Below the pieces are notes generated by a model. That model was not told the origin of the DNA, did no database searches, and was given only the letters and a program-made list of their open reading frames with translations. Shown piece after piece: positions 37,307 through 46,863 of a DNA stretch of 64,000 nucleotides (position 1 is the stretch's first letter; every line of letters starts with the position of its first letter). The position numbers and the translations under genes were made by a program. The DNA comes from Brettanomyces bruxellensis (Eukaryota > Ascomycota > Pichiomycetes > Pichiales > Pichiaceae), in contig NC_054686.1 of the NCBI RefSeq assembly GCF_011074885.1, positions 1,054,001 to 1,118,000 of the forward strand. The letters are read 5' to 3'.

Positions 37307-39769
37307 TCAAGATTGTCTGACTGCTTGTCTCTCATACATCTCCACAATTTGTTCACTACTTGTAGCATCTTCAGTTCCCTTATCTGTTCTGATCTGAACA
37401 AATCTTGGGAACCTTAAGGAGATACCCTTTTCTCCGTCACCAAAGTAAGATGCTCCACTCATATATATTGGAGAAGTAGTTAAATCTGCGACTCTAACCT
37501 CAAAGACCAATGATGGTTCAAACCAAACGTCTGGAGTGGCATTTGGATTTTCCCTGTTGTAAACAAAAAATGATTTTGGTTCTGAAATTTCCTTCGGTTT
37601 CAACTGTTTTGCCAAGTCCATTAAAAGATCTTCACTGAAACCAGTGCCAATTTTACACACCGATTCATACTCACCCGTATCTTGGTTATATGATGCCAAC
37701 AAAAAGCCTCCATACCATCCTGTTCTCTTACCTTTTCCTATATATCCACCAATAACAACAAGATCTAGAGAATCTCCCACTCCTTCAAGATAATCCTTTT
37801 TCAATTTAAGCCAGTTTTTAGACCTCTTTGCGGGTCTGTAGCATGCATCTTCTCCATGTAATGCTTTGATCATCAAACCCTCACATGAATCATGAACAGA
37901 CTCATCCAAGAATTTCTCCATTTCTTTCACATCCGTTGAATTCATTTTTGTGGCAAATCTAAGCTTCTCTGGAACTTCATGAATGTGCTTGAACAACAAT
38001 TCTCTACGTTGATCCAATGGCTTATTTATAATGGGTTCGCCGTTGTAAAATAAAAGATCGAAGACAAATAAGCACACTTTAACTTTAATATCCTTCTCTT
38101 GAACGCCCTTTCTCTTCCTCGTTGACAATGTTTGGAATGGAAGTATTTTATGTTCTTCTGTATCCCATGCAACACATTCTGAATCCAAGATCAAAGACTT
38201 TATTTCTGGGTTTTCCTTTCTGAGCTCCTCAATAACTGGAATTAAATCTGGATATCTCTCCGTCATATTTTCCGAATTTCTGGAATAAACTCTCATGTCA
38301 CCGTCTGGTAATAGATGAACTTGAGCACGTTCTCCATCGTATTTATACTCACAGGTAAATTCTTTACCCTCCATTGTATCCATGATCTCTGCAATAGATT
38401 TTGTAGGGCGAGCAAGCATCGGCTTAACTGGTATTCCCGGCTTAAGTGTACAATGCTCTGACACATGAGACACGCCATATTTGATGCAGTTCTTTATAAT
38501 CAACTCATAATTTGGAGTCTCAGAGTAAGCTTCCTTCATTTGTTGCTCAGCTTTAACCAAAGCCTCCGGATCCACATCATCTGAAGACTTTTCACCTGTT
38601 TCATATTCAACAAATGCTTTCGCTAACCCCATAAGCACAGACTTCTCACCAAAGTTTATCCTAAGTTTACCCTCAAGAGATCTCATTAGAAACTTTGCTT
38701 CCTGGTCTTCACAAGCTGCAAGCATCTTGTTAATAATTGCGATTTTCTTTGACTGCGAAGAATTACCCATAGATTTTGCTATTTTGGTTAAATTCTGGAA
38801 AACCTCTGGAATACTTAATGGTTTTGGTTTAAATATTAATGACTGCTTTGTTCTTGAAATAAAAGCAACCTCACCTATATCTCCAAGACGATGATAGTCC
38901 TTTCTTATATGTTGCAGCTCCCTACCTGTACTTTGGGCCAAAGCCTTCAAAAGTAATGTCTCGCCTAGTCCCAACTCTAAGTCTGGTTCATAGTCTGGAC
39001 CAAGTCGATTGATCATGAGATAAGTGACTTCTATAAGATTTTTGGCAACAGCCCCGTCAGCCGTGAGCGTTTTTTCACTGGAAGACTTTCTCAAGATATC
39101 GCAAAAGAATTCAGAGGCAATCGCAAGATTCTTCAAACGGCCAGACTCTTGCTCTAGTTTTTCAAACACACTACATAAAGTGGCATATGGAATTGGTTTA
39201 TCGGGCAATATTTTTGTTGGACTCTTAGTTTTGTGAACCTCCTGATCAATACGGAGAAGATTTTTAGCATCTTTGAGCTCGTTTTTTGTCTTGTGTATCT
39301 CAATTTCTTTATCTAATCGTGAAATGTTTGACTCGGGTGCATCATCAACCATTTCCACATCAGATTCCTCGTTCAAAGGTTCTTTTTTTGGTTTCTTCCT
39401 GGAAGGCGAACCCGTTCTGCTTACAGATCTGGACCTAGACTTGGATTTCGATCTAGATCTGGATCTTGACCTAGACCTAGACCTAGATTTTGTCTCTCCA
39501 TCAGAAGATGTTTTCTTTGCAGACGAACTTTTCAAACTTTCATCCTTGTGTACGGAACGTCCACGCTTAATACTTATATCCTTATCTTTGGGGGCCAGAT
39601 TATGACTCGAAGATGAGAAGTTGAAGAATTGAGTTAATGTTTGCTGTTGTGAGGGCATCTTCCGCTGAGTACTTCTAATTGTTGAATGAAATGCCAGCGT
39701 GTTCAAACGTAATGATCCCAGAGTAGATCTCAGGATTGAAATAATTGCGAGAGAGTTCCCTGAAAGCAT
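37307..39769 (-). CDS. CDC9: ATP-dependent DNA ligase I, nuclear and mitochondrial forms
   Basis: 820 residues. The ligase core has catalytic Lys in EYKYDGERAQVH (about residue 475), CVAWDTEEHKILPFQTLSTRKRKG, DLLFYNGEP, SCEGLMIK and WLKLKKDYL. The OB-fold end contains LVVIGGYIGKGKRTGWYGGFLLA. Two in-frame ATGs are meaningful. The first (39769) begins a 37-residue Arg/Ser/Leu-rich, acid-free presequence. The second (39658) begins MPSQQQTLTQFF, a PCNA-binding PIP box. S. cerevisiae CDC9 makes mitochondrial and nuclear ligase in the same way. Between PIP box and core is an Arg-Ser repeat followed by KKPKK, a likely nuclear signal. An MluI cell-cycle box lies 188 bp upstream. Role: joins Okazaki fragments and repair nicks. 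Confidence 0.96.
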   Translation of the reverse strand: MLSGNSLAIISILRSTLGSLRLNTLAFHSTIRSTQRKMPSQQQTLTQFFNFSSSSHNLAPKDKDISIKRGRSVHKDESLKSSSAKKTSSDGETKSRSRSRSRSRSRSKSKSRSRSVSRTGSPSRKKPKKEPLNEESDVEMVDDAPESNISRLDKEIEIHKTKNELKDAKNLLRIDQEVHKTKSPTKILPDKPIPYATLCSVFEKLEQESGRLKNLAIASEFFCDILRKSSSEKTLTADGAVAKNLIEVTYLMINRLGPDYEPDLELGLGETLLLKALAQSTGRELQHIRKDYHRLGDIGEVAFISRTKQSLIFKPKPLSIPEVFQNLTKIAKSMGNSSQSKKIAIINKMLAACEDQEAKFLMRSLEGKLRINFGEKSVLMGLAKAFVEYETGEKSSDDVDPEALVKAEQQMKEAYSETPNYELIIKNCIKYGVSHVSEHCTLKPGIPVKPMLARPTKSIAEIMDTMEGKEFTCEYKYDGERAQVHLLPDGDMRVYSRNSENMTERYPDLIPVIEELRKENPEIKSLILDSECVAWDTEEHKILPFQTLSTRKRKGVQEKDIKVKVCLFVFDLLFYNGEPIINKPLDQRRELLFKHIHEVPEKLRFATKMNSTDVKEMEKFLDESVHDSCEGLMIKALHGEDACYRPAKRSKNWLKLKKDYLEGVGDSLDLVVIGGYIGKGKRTGWYGGFLLASYNQDTGEYESVCKIGTGFSEDLLMDLAKQLKPKEISEPKSFFVYNRENPNATPDVWFEPSLVFEVRVADLTTSPIYMSGASYFGDGEKGISLRFPRFVQIRTDKGTEDATSSEQIVEMYERQAVRQS

Positions 39770-40668
39770 TAAATTACTTTCTTGAGCTTTGTTATTTTTA
39801 GATGAACAGTAAGATTACAAATATCCCTTCAAGAGACGGACAGACTTCAATGGTGAAGAAAAAAACTAGTTTACATTAAAAGACGTGGGGCGAAATTTTG
39901 GGAAGCGAAAAGCGCGTGAATTTTTTTATTTTTTGTGCTGGATGCAATCAGGAGCAACGCGTCACTATGTAAAAATTATTCATGCTCTTAGTATTCAGTT
40001 TACGTAATCAAAGGATTATAGTTTGTTGACGAATGCAATAAACGGATGAATACCTATGAAAGCTAGAGAGCAAGAAGAATCAGAAGTAACATATAGGTTT
40101 GCCAAATATATATAAATAGAGCTAATGCTTTGTAGTTTTCATTAGTTAAATTTATGGAATGTTGCATAATAGTCGTCCAGAAAGGATTTAACCATGGACA
40201 AAGTTTTGGAGGTCCATGCTGCTTATACGATTCATGCTTTGATGAAATGGAATATTTGCGATCAAGTCGAGTCATTATTATGTGAATTGTTATTATTGCT
40301 CAATAGCTTAAGTAAAGATAATATTTCACCTACAATAGGTTACATACTCACTGGGAGTAAACTTCATTAAGTTTCCTCGAAAGCATTATCAATCTACACT
40401 GAAGGAAGTACGGAGCTTTATCATTGATGAATTTCGAAAATTTAAATTATTGAGAAAACAGAATTAGACTGATTTAGATAGAAAAAAAAAGTTTAGAAAG
40501 TCAAAAATTAATAACATAGAGTCAGGAGAGCGAGTTAAGTGTGAAACTTGAAAATGTAGATAAAGAACAATTGCCCTTACCACAAAGCAAATGTAATTTC
40601 TAACAACAAACAACATTTCCCGCTTATTATTATACTCTCAGTATATCGTAAGTAGCATCACATAAGAA
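39770..40668. other. CDC9 promoter and FAS1 3' flank
   Basis: 899 bp. It contains the ACGCGT box and a GCGCG next to a T7-A-T6 tract (39912-39935). A 70-codon ATG ORF at 40063-40275 (-) has no recognisable similarity, and I do not call it. Confidence 0.5.
39957..39962. promoter_or_regulatory. MluI cell-cycle box (MBF site) upstream of CDC9
   Basis: A perfect palindromic ACGCGT, 188 bp before the CDC9 ATG, with a half-related GCGCGTGAA at 39912-39920. In S. cerevisiae MBF (Swi6-Mbp1) drives CDC9 at G1/S through this element. Confidence 0.65.
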
Positions 40669-43600
40669 TTATGCCTTTTCATAAGATTCCCAATTGTCCA
40701 AAATTTCCTTAATCTTGTCTGAATGCGTAAGTTTGTAGACATACTCAAAGTAATCCTTGGTAAGTTCGAATGGCTTACCAGTTAAGTTTGGAATATACCT
40801 GTCAATCAAGCTTGCTGGTTTAACAGCAGACTTTGGAATCTTCTTGATAAGGAATCTCTTGAATGGTTTAACACCGGATCTCAAGTATGAAGAATGGAAT
40901 GGAACCGATATTCCTCTCAATGGAATACATGCAAATCCACGTTTCAGTGTGATTGGCTGAGGCTTTGCTAACGAGTCTTTAGACACCTTAGCAACGATTT
41001 TGCTCAACTCCTCGGCAACCTTTTCAATTGGCATCATTTCCAAAAGCTTTGAAATATCGATTTTCTGCATTTTGACAATATTCAAAGTGTTTGTTAATGT
41101 ATCCAAGGCACGCAAATCACCAGCGGCCACATACTGTTGGTTCTCGACGTTATAGTTAACAATCTCAAGCAACCATCCTGTTTGTTTGTCAATGTGCTCA
41201 ATGACAAAGCGAAGTCCTTCATCATCAAATGATTTGCCAACACGTCTTGGGTCAACAGCAACCATACCATAATTGGATCTTCCTAGATTGTCTCTTGGAA
41301 CAGCGACTTGCATAGTCATACCTCTATAGAAAACAACATCCACTAAGGACTCGATAGGCATAACACTTGCTATAGAAGCAAGAGCGGAATACTCACCAAG
41401 AGAGTGACCAGCAAACATGCACTTCTCAGGAATCAATCCCTTGGATTTCATATCCTCAAATGCCGCCTTCTCCATCAATGTCAATGCGGGTTGTGTGAAT
41501 TGCGTAGCTGAAAGAAGACCGTTACTTGAGCGGAAGGTATATGTCGTAGTATTTTCATCAATACCCTTGAAAATCTTCTCGGACTTTAGATGACCATTCT
41601 CATCGACATATTCGAATAGCATAGAGATATAGTTCTCTCTAACGGCACGGCCCTTTGGACCACCGAAGTGAACAGTCAACTCCTTAGGATTGTTTGTTAT
41701 GATGTTCAAAATGGAGAATCCGTATGTGTCAATAAGGTGCTTGTCAGCTTTATCCCAGACGGCACGAGCAACCTCGGATGTCTTGTAAAGATCCATACCC
41801 ATTCCCTGCTCCTGAGATCCCTGTCCAGTGAACACAAATGTCGTTATAGGTTGATCAATCTCAGCTTCACCAGTGAGGACGACTTCATCTGTCTCCACCT
41901 TCTTCGTCTCTATTTTGATGATCTTACGTCCATTTATCATACCAACATGCTCTAGAGTAGTGCTCAACTCATCGTTAGGCAAGACCATACCAACAAAGTT
42001 TGCAGTGTACGCACGCACTCTAGGTGCCACACCATCTGCCGCATACATCTCAACCAATGATCTGATAGAGGCGGATGAAAACATTCCATGAGTGATGGTG
42101 CTTGGTAGATCAGCGTAAGAGCTGAACACCTTGTTGACGTGAATAGGGTTGAAGTCACCAGAAACAGCAGCATAAGTTTCGTTCGAACCTGGAGATTTCG
42201 TCCTCAATGCTTTAGCTAACGGAATCTTGTTTTCAAACATGAGAGGCTGCTCGATCGGCTTACCGGTTCTTGACAAATACTCTATAACCGGGTTGCCGAA
42301 AGACTCACCAGCGACGTATTCGACGTTTGCAACCTTCTTAACCTCCTTTGTTAGGAGCTCGTAACAGACAGCACCAGATGTGGAAACGTACGAATAAACA
42401 TCCTCAGACTTATACTTGTAGACAGAGGTAAGTCTGAAGGTGAGCACTTTACCCAAAAGCGCAGTCTCTGAGTCACAGTGGAACCATTCCTTCGATTTCA
42501 AAACTGCAACATCCTTTGCTGTTGTCAACTTCAACTCAACAGGGGTCTCCACAATTTTCTTGAACGTGTGCTCATAATCTGTGTAATGGCCACGGTAGAA
42601 GAATTCGGATATAACCTGTATGACCTCCTTACCACTCCTGTAGATATGTCCAACGACTCTGACAGTCTTGCCGGTCGGACCATTGATAACAGACACGATG
42701 TTTGCATCGGAAGAAACCTTATCACCAGCCTTCAATGGGGTAGAGCCGGAGATCATTCTGTAAGAGTTCGACAAATGGACCAACTTTAAAATGTCCCCGT
42801 CAACGGTCTTAGGGAAAATGGCCTTCATGATAGCTCTCCAGCCAATCACAATAGCGAAATCCATTGGAGCGAGCTGCTCGCGGTCAGGTCTAGGAACAAA
42901 GTACTCGCAGGAGTTTCCAACAGCATGAGTTAGCTCCACTATATCCTTTGGATTGATAGTAGTAGATCCACCATCAATTGTAGAATCAACTGAGAAGTCA
43001 AGGTCAACTGGGGACTTGGCACCAAACCAAACCTTCCAGTAGAATTCTTTGATCCTAGTGTTCCTGTCGGACATCTGTTCTCTAATTGGAGCAAATCCAT
43101 CCGATGGATCATAATCGTAAAGAAGTTCAAGAGCCACAGGCACTCCATCGTGCGTTCTGGACTCGATGAGCTTCATTAAGATTTTGGATCCACTTCTGGA
43201 AATGTTGACAACCTCGCGTTGCTGACCTCTGATCGGAATAGATGCCGAAATCACGATAGACTCATCATCCTTATCCAACCCGCTAATAGAAACCTGCATA
43301 TGCTTGTGAGGCTTTAAAACCTTTCTTGCTGCATTTGCTGCATGGTTGTATCCCTCAACAAACACCTTAGAAGAAATGAATGCACGTCTCCAGTTGAACT
43401 CCTTGCCTGCCAACACTTTGAACCATTTTTCAATGTCTGGCAAATGTGAGTTCACAGAGTACTCAACGGTACCCTTGCTTGGGTGGCTGATCTTCAAATG
43501 CTTGATAGGCTCTTCTGATATTTGGTCATCAACGGCAAAGTATTCAACCACTGGAACATTGGCAATATCATCATCATACTCATCCTTGAGCAGCTTCTTG

Positions 43601-46600
43601 ATGTGGCCTTCATGAATGTCGTCCAAAATTGTCTTGATAGGCTCATCAACCTTGGTAGCATAGCGAGTAGCAACAGGACCCTGAAGAATACAGGTTCTTT
43701 GCACATCACCGCCAACAACTGCTTCCAGGTCCTCAGATTGCCAAAGGGAGTCCTTTTTGAAGAAGTACTCGAAGTTCTCGTCAAGAACTGGAACAAATGG
43801 AACGGGCTTTTGCGTAGGACTCAAGCACATACTGATGAAGTAGTCGCAGTCTTCAGCACTGATAATCTGGGTCTTGGCACCCGGATACTTGGAGAACACC
43901 TTGGCAACAGCATCGTCTGGCTCCTCAAGATCATTGAAATGCTGGATAACGGAGGTGGTTGGAGCATCAGCAAACCTCTCCTCAACACGTCTGAGGAATG
44001 TACCAGTAAAGTTTCTGAGGGTAGGATCAATCCAACGACTCGATTTCCTAACGTACATCAACTCGACACAACGTGTTGCAACCTCCTCGTACGTCATATC
44101 ACCAAGATCACAGACACCATCGGCATTTCTTCCAAACCATGGTTTCTGGAAATCAGCATTTAACTTGGAGATGATGTAAGACTTCTTCTTCTTCAGAGCC
44201 TCCAACATCTTGGCCTTTGGAAGTGAGAATATCGTCTTGTCCATCTCCTTCCAGAAGATAACTCCACGGGTGGCAATCTTGTGAATTGGCTCACCCATCT
44301 CAGAAGTAACAGTCAAAATACCACCTGTTGGCTTTTTGTACGTGGCTTCCCACTCCGAATCCGGAACACCAGGGCAAGCTGCAATAGCCTCTTTCGCAGC
44401 TGGAGAAGTCTTGGCCTCCTTGGCAACCATAACACGAGAACCGAATAGAATACCATCAAAAGGCATCTCAGGATAATCATACTTCAGAGACCAAGAACCG
44501 GTCAAGTAAGGATAGGTGTCCTCAGTTGAGCCAAAGCCAGAGCCTGCAACAAGAATTATGTTTGAGCAGCGTCTAATCTTGCCGTACATCTGAAGAATAG
44601 GCTGATGGAAGTCCTCATACGAGTGATGACCACCGGCACGGCCTCCGGTCCACTGCAAAACAATCGGGAAGTCTGGGAAGGCTTTTGCGATCTTGATACA
44701 CTGGCTGATAGCATCAATGGATCCAGGCTTCAAACCCAAATGCCTCAAGTGTAAGGTCTTGATGTACTCAGAGGCAACTTCCAAAGATGGAACACCAGCA
44801 CCAATGGTCAATGACTGAATAGGGAAGCCATGCTCACGGAGATCCTTGATCATTGGAATGCCCCACTGGAGCATTCTAGGATTGACATAAATCAAGTTGA
44901 TGCCAATTCCAGAGCCAGGCTTGATCTTGGATGCAACCTGCTTCAAAGCATCAACCATGATGGATCTGGTGAAGTAACCACCTCCAGCCATCTCGATGTG
45001 GTATCCGGAGTTGATTGTAGCAGCAACAAAGTCGGGTGAAACGGTAGTTGGCGTCATTCCAGGAACCATAAGTGGAGGTCTGCTGAGAAGACGAGAAAAC
45101 TTGGTATCAACATAAACCTTTCCTGCCTTGGTACGCAAAAGCTTTGGTCTGTATTGCTCGAGCCAGTTTGGAGCAAATTTCAAGGAGGCACGGTTGATGT
45201 CAAAGAGTTCTTGCTTCAGTCCAAATTCCACCGAATCGGCAGATGAACCTAGTGCACCGGCCATGATGATTCTAACACCCGTACCCTCCTTGTTTCTGTG
45301 GGTCAACACGCCCAATCCGGAAGCACCACCCGGTCCGAAGTCAACAATGTGCGTAGACTTGAAGTTGGTGGCCTTGACCCAGTGAACAGGCAAGGTGGTA
45401 ATCAAGTTCACTGCTCGTTCTGAAATCGAGCTTTCGGAGTATTCACGAAGATCTTCCCCGGTGAAAGTGTCGAATACTGGGATAGCAATCTCCTCCTTAG
45501 AGAACGAAAGCCCGACCCGTTTGAAGTCCTCGAAAATCAACTTATTGGCAGGCGTCAAAAGGTGTGAATGGAATGGGGACGTGATTGGCAAGAATCTGGA
45601 CGAGAACGAGAGTTTACGCTGAGAATAAGGAACTCTGGCCTGGCTCAAACCGGCCGGAGCCTTCGCCTTTCTGAGATTCAGATTGAGACCATATAGAGAC
45701 TCGGGAGGACCCGTGACAACAACATTTCTCGCACCGTTGACCAATGAAATGTTTATGTGCTTGGATTCCGGCAAGTGTCTGTTGGTGTCCGCAACAAATT
45801 CATTGATCTGATCGATGGAGAGGTCTCTGATGGAAAGCATAGGGCCAGGTGTTCCCTCACCATTATCCTCGGAATCATTCATCATGGATGGTGCGAGCGA
45901 TGTTCTTGGATAGACCTGGGTGCATCTGACAGCAAGGAAGAACAAAAATTGGATAGCCTTCATGGAATTTTCCTCAAACGACTTCCAGGAGTCGGATGAG
46001 GCAACAACAAGAGACGTCACTAAACCTTGCGAATGACCAGTAGTGCCCTTCACAACTGCACGCAACTGCCCTGGAGTAATGCCACAAGCCTTGCAACTGA
46101 TAAGATAGTGGCAAAGTTGAATAGCACATATCAAGGGGCAAGACACTGGAATTGAAAGCAGTAGCTGGGTATCTGGGGTAGCAGAGGGTTCCTCCAACCA
46201 GTTAATGAGGTCAAATCCATGTGTATAAACCTTGTCAGCATCAGAAGTGGTTGCAATAAGGGATTTGACCTGGCATTCGATTTTGGAGAGGAAATCAAAC
46301 ACCAAACCGTGATATATGTTGAAGATTTCTCTCAACTCTTCAAAGTAGTCGTCTGTGTTACCCTGACCACCGAAGATAGCAAAGATATCGGCCTCTCCGT
46401 CCTGTGCTGCCCTGTATAAGGCAGGCTTTCCCAGATCCTCGTGGTTCATACCAAATGCCGGATCAAGAAAGACCTTACCCAAATAGTAGTTCTTGATCAA
46501 ATTGTTCTGAACCTTGACGAGAGATGTAGGGTGCTCCTCGCTGTCTAAAGCATGAGTAGCAAAAGCATGGATGTTCTGACCACGGAGGAAACGTGTTTCG

Positions 46601-46863
46601 AACTCATCGATGATCAACTTTGCAGCACGCCTTTTCTCTGTGTCAATTGTATCTACCGAGTTGACAACATATCCCAAAAACTTCATAAGGAGCTCGGCCT
46701 TCGTGGATGGCTCCTCATCACCTGCAAAGCTCTCAGTTGGATCCGGGAGAGATTTGTAAAAACCTGCAGTCAGCTGCTGATAGAAAAGATAATCCTCTTG
46801 AGGAGTTAAAATTGTTGTTTCGATGGAACCGTGGTTGATCACCAGAGGTCTGCTAACGGTCAT
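40669..46863 (-). CDS. FAS1: Fatty acid synthase subunit beta
   Basis: 2,064 residues (2,051 in S. cerevisiae), one uninterrupted frame. Domains in order: acetyl transferase with active Ser in GHSQGLV (about 275); enoyl reductase from about 590 (PPLMVPGMTPTTV, MAGGGYFTRSIM, LQWTGGRAGGHHS); a structural middle region; dehydratase with GDFNPIHVNKVF (about 1570); and malonyl/palmitoyl transferase with FVFTGQGSQEQGMGMDLY (about 1670) and active Ser in GHSLGEYSALAS (about 1818), ending near PFHSSYLR. With Fas2 it forms the alpha6-beta6 cytosolic barrel that makes palmitoyl- and stearoyl-CoA from acetyl- and malonyl-CoA with NADPH. Codon use is strongly biased to preferred C-ending codons, in keeping with high expression. 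Nothing is missing from the active-site set I could check. Confidence 0.97.
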   Translation of the reverse strand: MTVSRPLVINHGSIETTILTPQEDYLFYQQLTAGFYKSLPDPTESFAGDEEPSTKAELLMKFLGYVVNSVDTIDTEKRRAAKLIIDEFETRFLRGQNIHAFATHALDSEEHPTSLVKVQNNLIKNYYLGKVFLDPAFGMNHEDLGKPALYRAAQDGEADIFAIFGGQGNTDDYFEELREIFNIYHGLVFDFLSKIECQVKSLIATTSDADKVYTHGFDLINWLEEPSATPDTQLLLSIPVSCPLICAIQLCHYLISCKACGITPGQLRAVVKGTTGHSQGLVTSLVVASSDSWKSFEENSMKAIQFLFFLAVRCTQVYPRTSLAPSMMNDSEDNGEGTPGPMLSIRDLSIDQINEFVADTNRHLPESKHINISLVNGARNVVVTGPPESLYGLNLNLRKAKAPAGLSQARVPYSQRKLSFSSRFLPITSPFHSHLLTPANKLIFEDFKRVGLSFSKEEIAIPVFDTFTGEDLREYSESSISERAVNLITTLPVHWVKATNFKSTHIVDFGPGGASGLGVLTHRNKEGTGVRIIMAGALGSSADSVEFGLKQELFDINRASLKFAPNWLEQYRPKLLRTKAGKVYVDTKFSRLLSRPPLMVPGMTPTTVSPDFVAATINSGYHIEMAGGGYFTRSIMVDALKQVASKIKPGSGIGINLIYVNPRMLQWGIPMIKDLREHGFPIQSLTIGAGVPSLEVASEYIKTLHLRHLGLKPGSIDAISQCIKIAKAFPDFPIVLQWTGGRAGGHHSYEDFHQPILQMYGKIRRCSNIILVAGSGFGSTEDTYPYLTGSWSLKYDYPEMPFDGILFGSRVMVAKEAKTSPAAKEAIAACPGVPDSEWEATYKKPTGGILTVTSEMGEPIHKIATRGVIFWKEMDKTIFSLPKAKMLEALKKKKSYIISKLNADFQKPWFGRNADGVCDLGDMTYEEVATRCVELMYVRKSSRWIDPTLRNFTGTFLRRVEERFADAPTTSVIQHFNDLEEPDDAVAKVFSKYPGAKTQIISAEDCDYFISMCLSPTQKPVPFVPVLDENFEYFFKKDSLWQSEDLEAVVGGDVQRTCILQGPVATRYATKVDEPIKTILDDIHEGHIKKLLKDEYDDDIANVPVVEYFAVDDQISEEPIKHLKISHPSKGTVEYSVNSHLPDIEKWFKVLAGKEFNWRRAFISSKVFVEGYNHAANAARKVLKPHKHMQVSISGLDKDDESIVISASIPIRGQQREVVNISRSGSKILMKLIESRTHDGVPVALELLYDYDPSDGFAPIREQMSDRNTRIKEFYWKVWFGAKSPVDLDFSVDSTIDGGSTTINPKDIVELTHAVGNSCEYFVPRPDREQLAPMDFAIVIGWRAIMKAIFPKTVDGDILKLVHLSNSYRMISGSTPLKAGDKVSSDANIVSVINGPTGKTVRVVGHIYRSGKEVIQVISEFFYRGHYTDYEHTFKKIVETPVELKLTTAKDVAVLKSKEWFHCDSETALLGKVLTFRLTSVYKYKSEDVYSYVSTSGAVCYELLTKEVKKVANVEYVAGESFGNPVIEYLSRTGKPIEQPLMFENKIPLAKALRTKSPGSNETYAAVSGDFNPIHVNKVFSSYADLPSTITHGMFSSASIRSLVEMYAADGVAPRVRAYTANFVGMVLPNDELSTTLEHVGMINGRKIIKIETKKVETDEVVLTGEAEIDQPITTFVFTGQGSQEQGMGMDLYKTSEVARAVWDKADKHLIDTYGFSILNIITNNPKELTVHFGGPKGRAVRENYISMLFEYVDENGHLKSEKIFKGIDENTTTYTFRSSNGLLSATQFTQPALTLMEKAAFEDMKSKGLIPEKCMFAGHSLGEYSALASIASVMPIESLVDVVFYRGMTMQVAVPRDNLGRSNYGMVAVDPRRVGKSFDDEGLRFVIEHIDKQTGWLLEIVNYNVENQQYVAAGDLRALDTLTNTLNIVKMQKIDISKLLEMMPIEKVAEELSKIVAKVSKDSLAKPQPITLKRGFACIPLRGISVPFHSSYLRSGVKPFKRFLIKKIPKSAVKPASLIDRYIPNLTGKPFELTKDYFEYVYKLTHSDKIKEILDNWESYEKA

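Noticed and set aside
40063..40275. A 70-codon ATG ORF on the minus strand between CDC9 and FAS1
   Set aside because: No recognisable motif, CaaX end or biased codons, and it sits in the CDC9 promoter. It could be rescued only by transcript or conservation data.
43522..44163. A 213-codon open frame on the + strand
   Set aside because: It lies wholly antisense to FAS1 and comes from the skewed codon use of that gene; no domain is visible.
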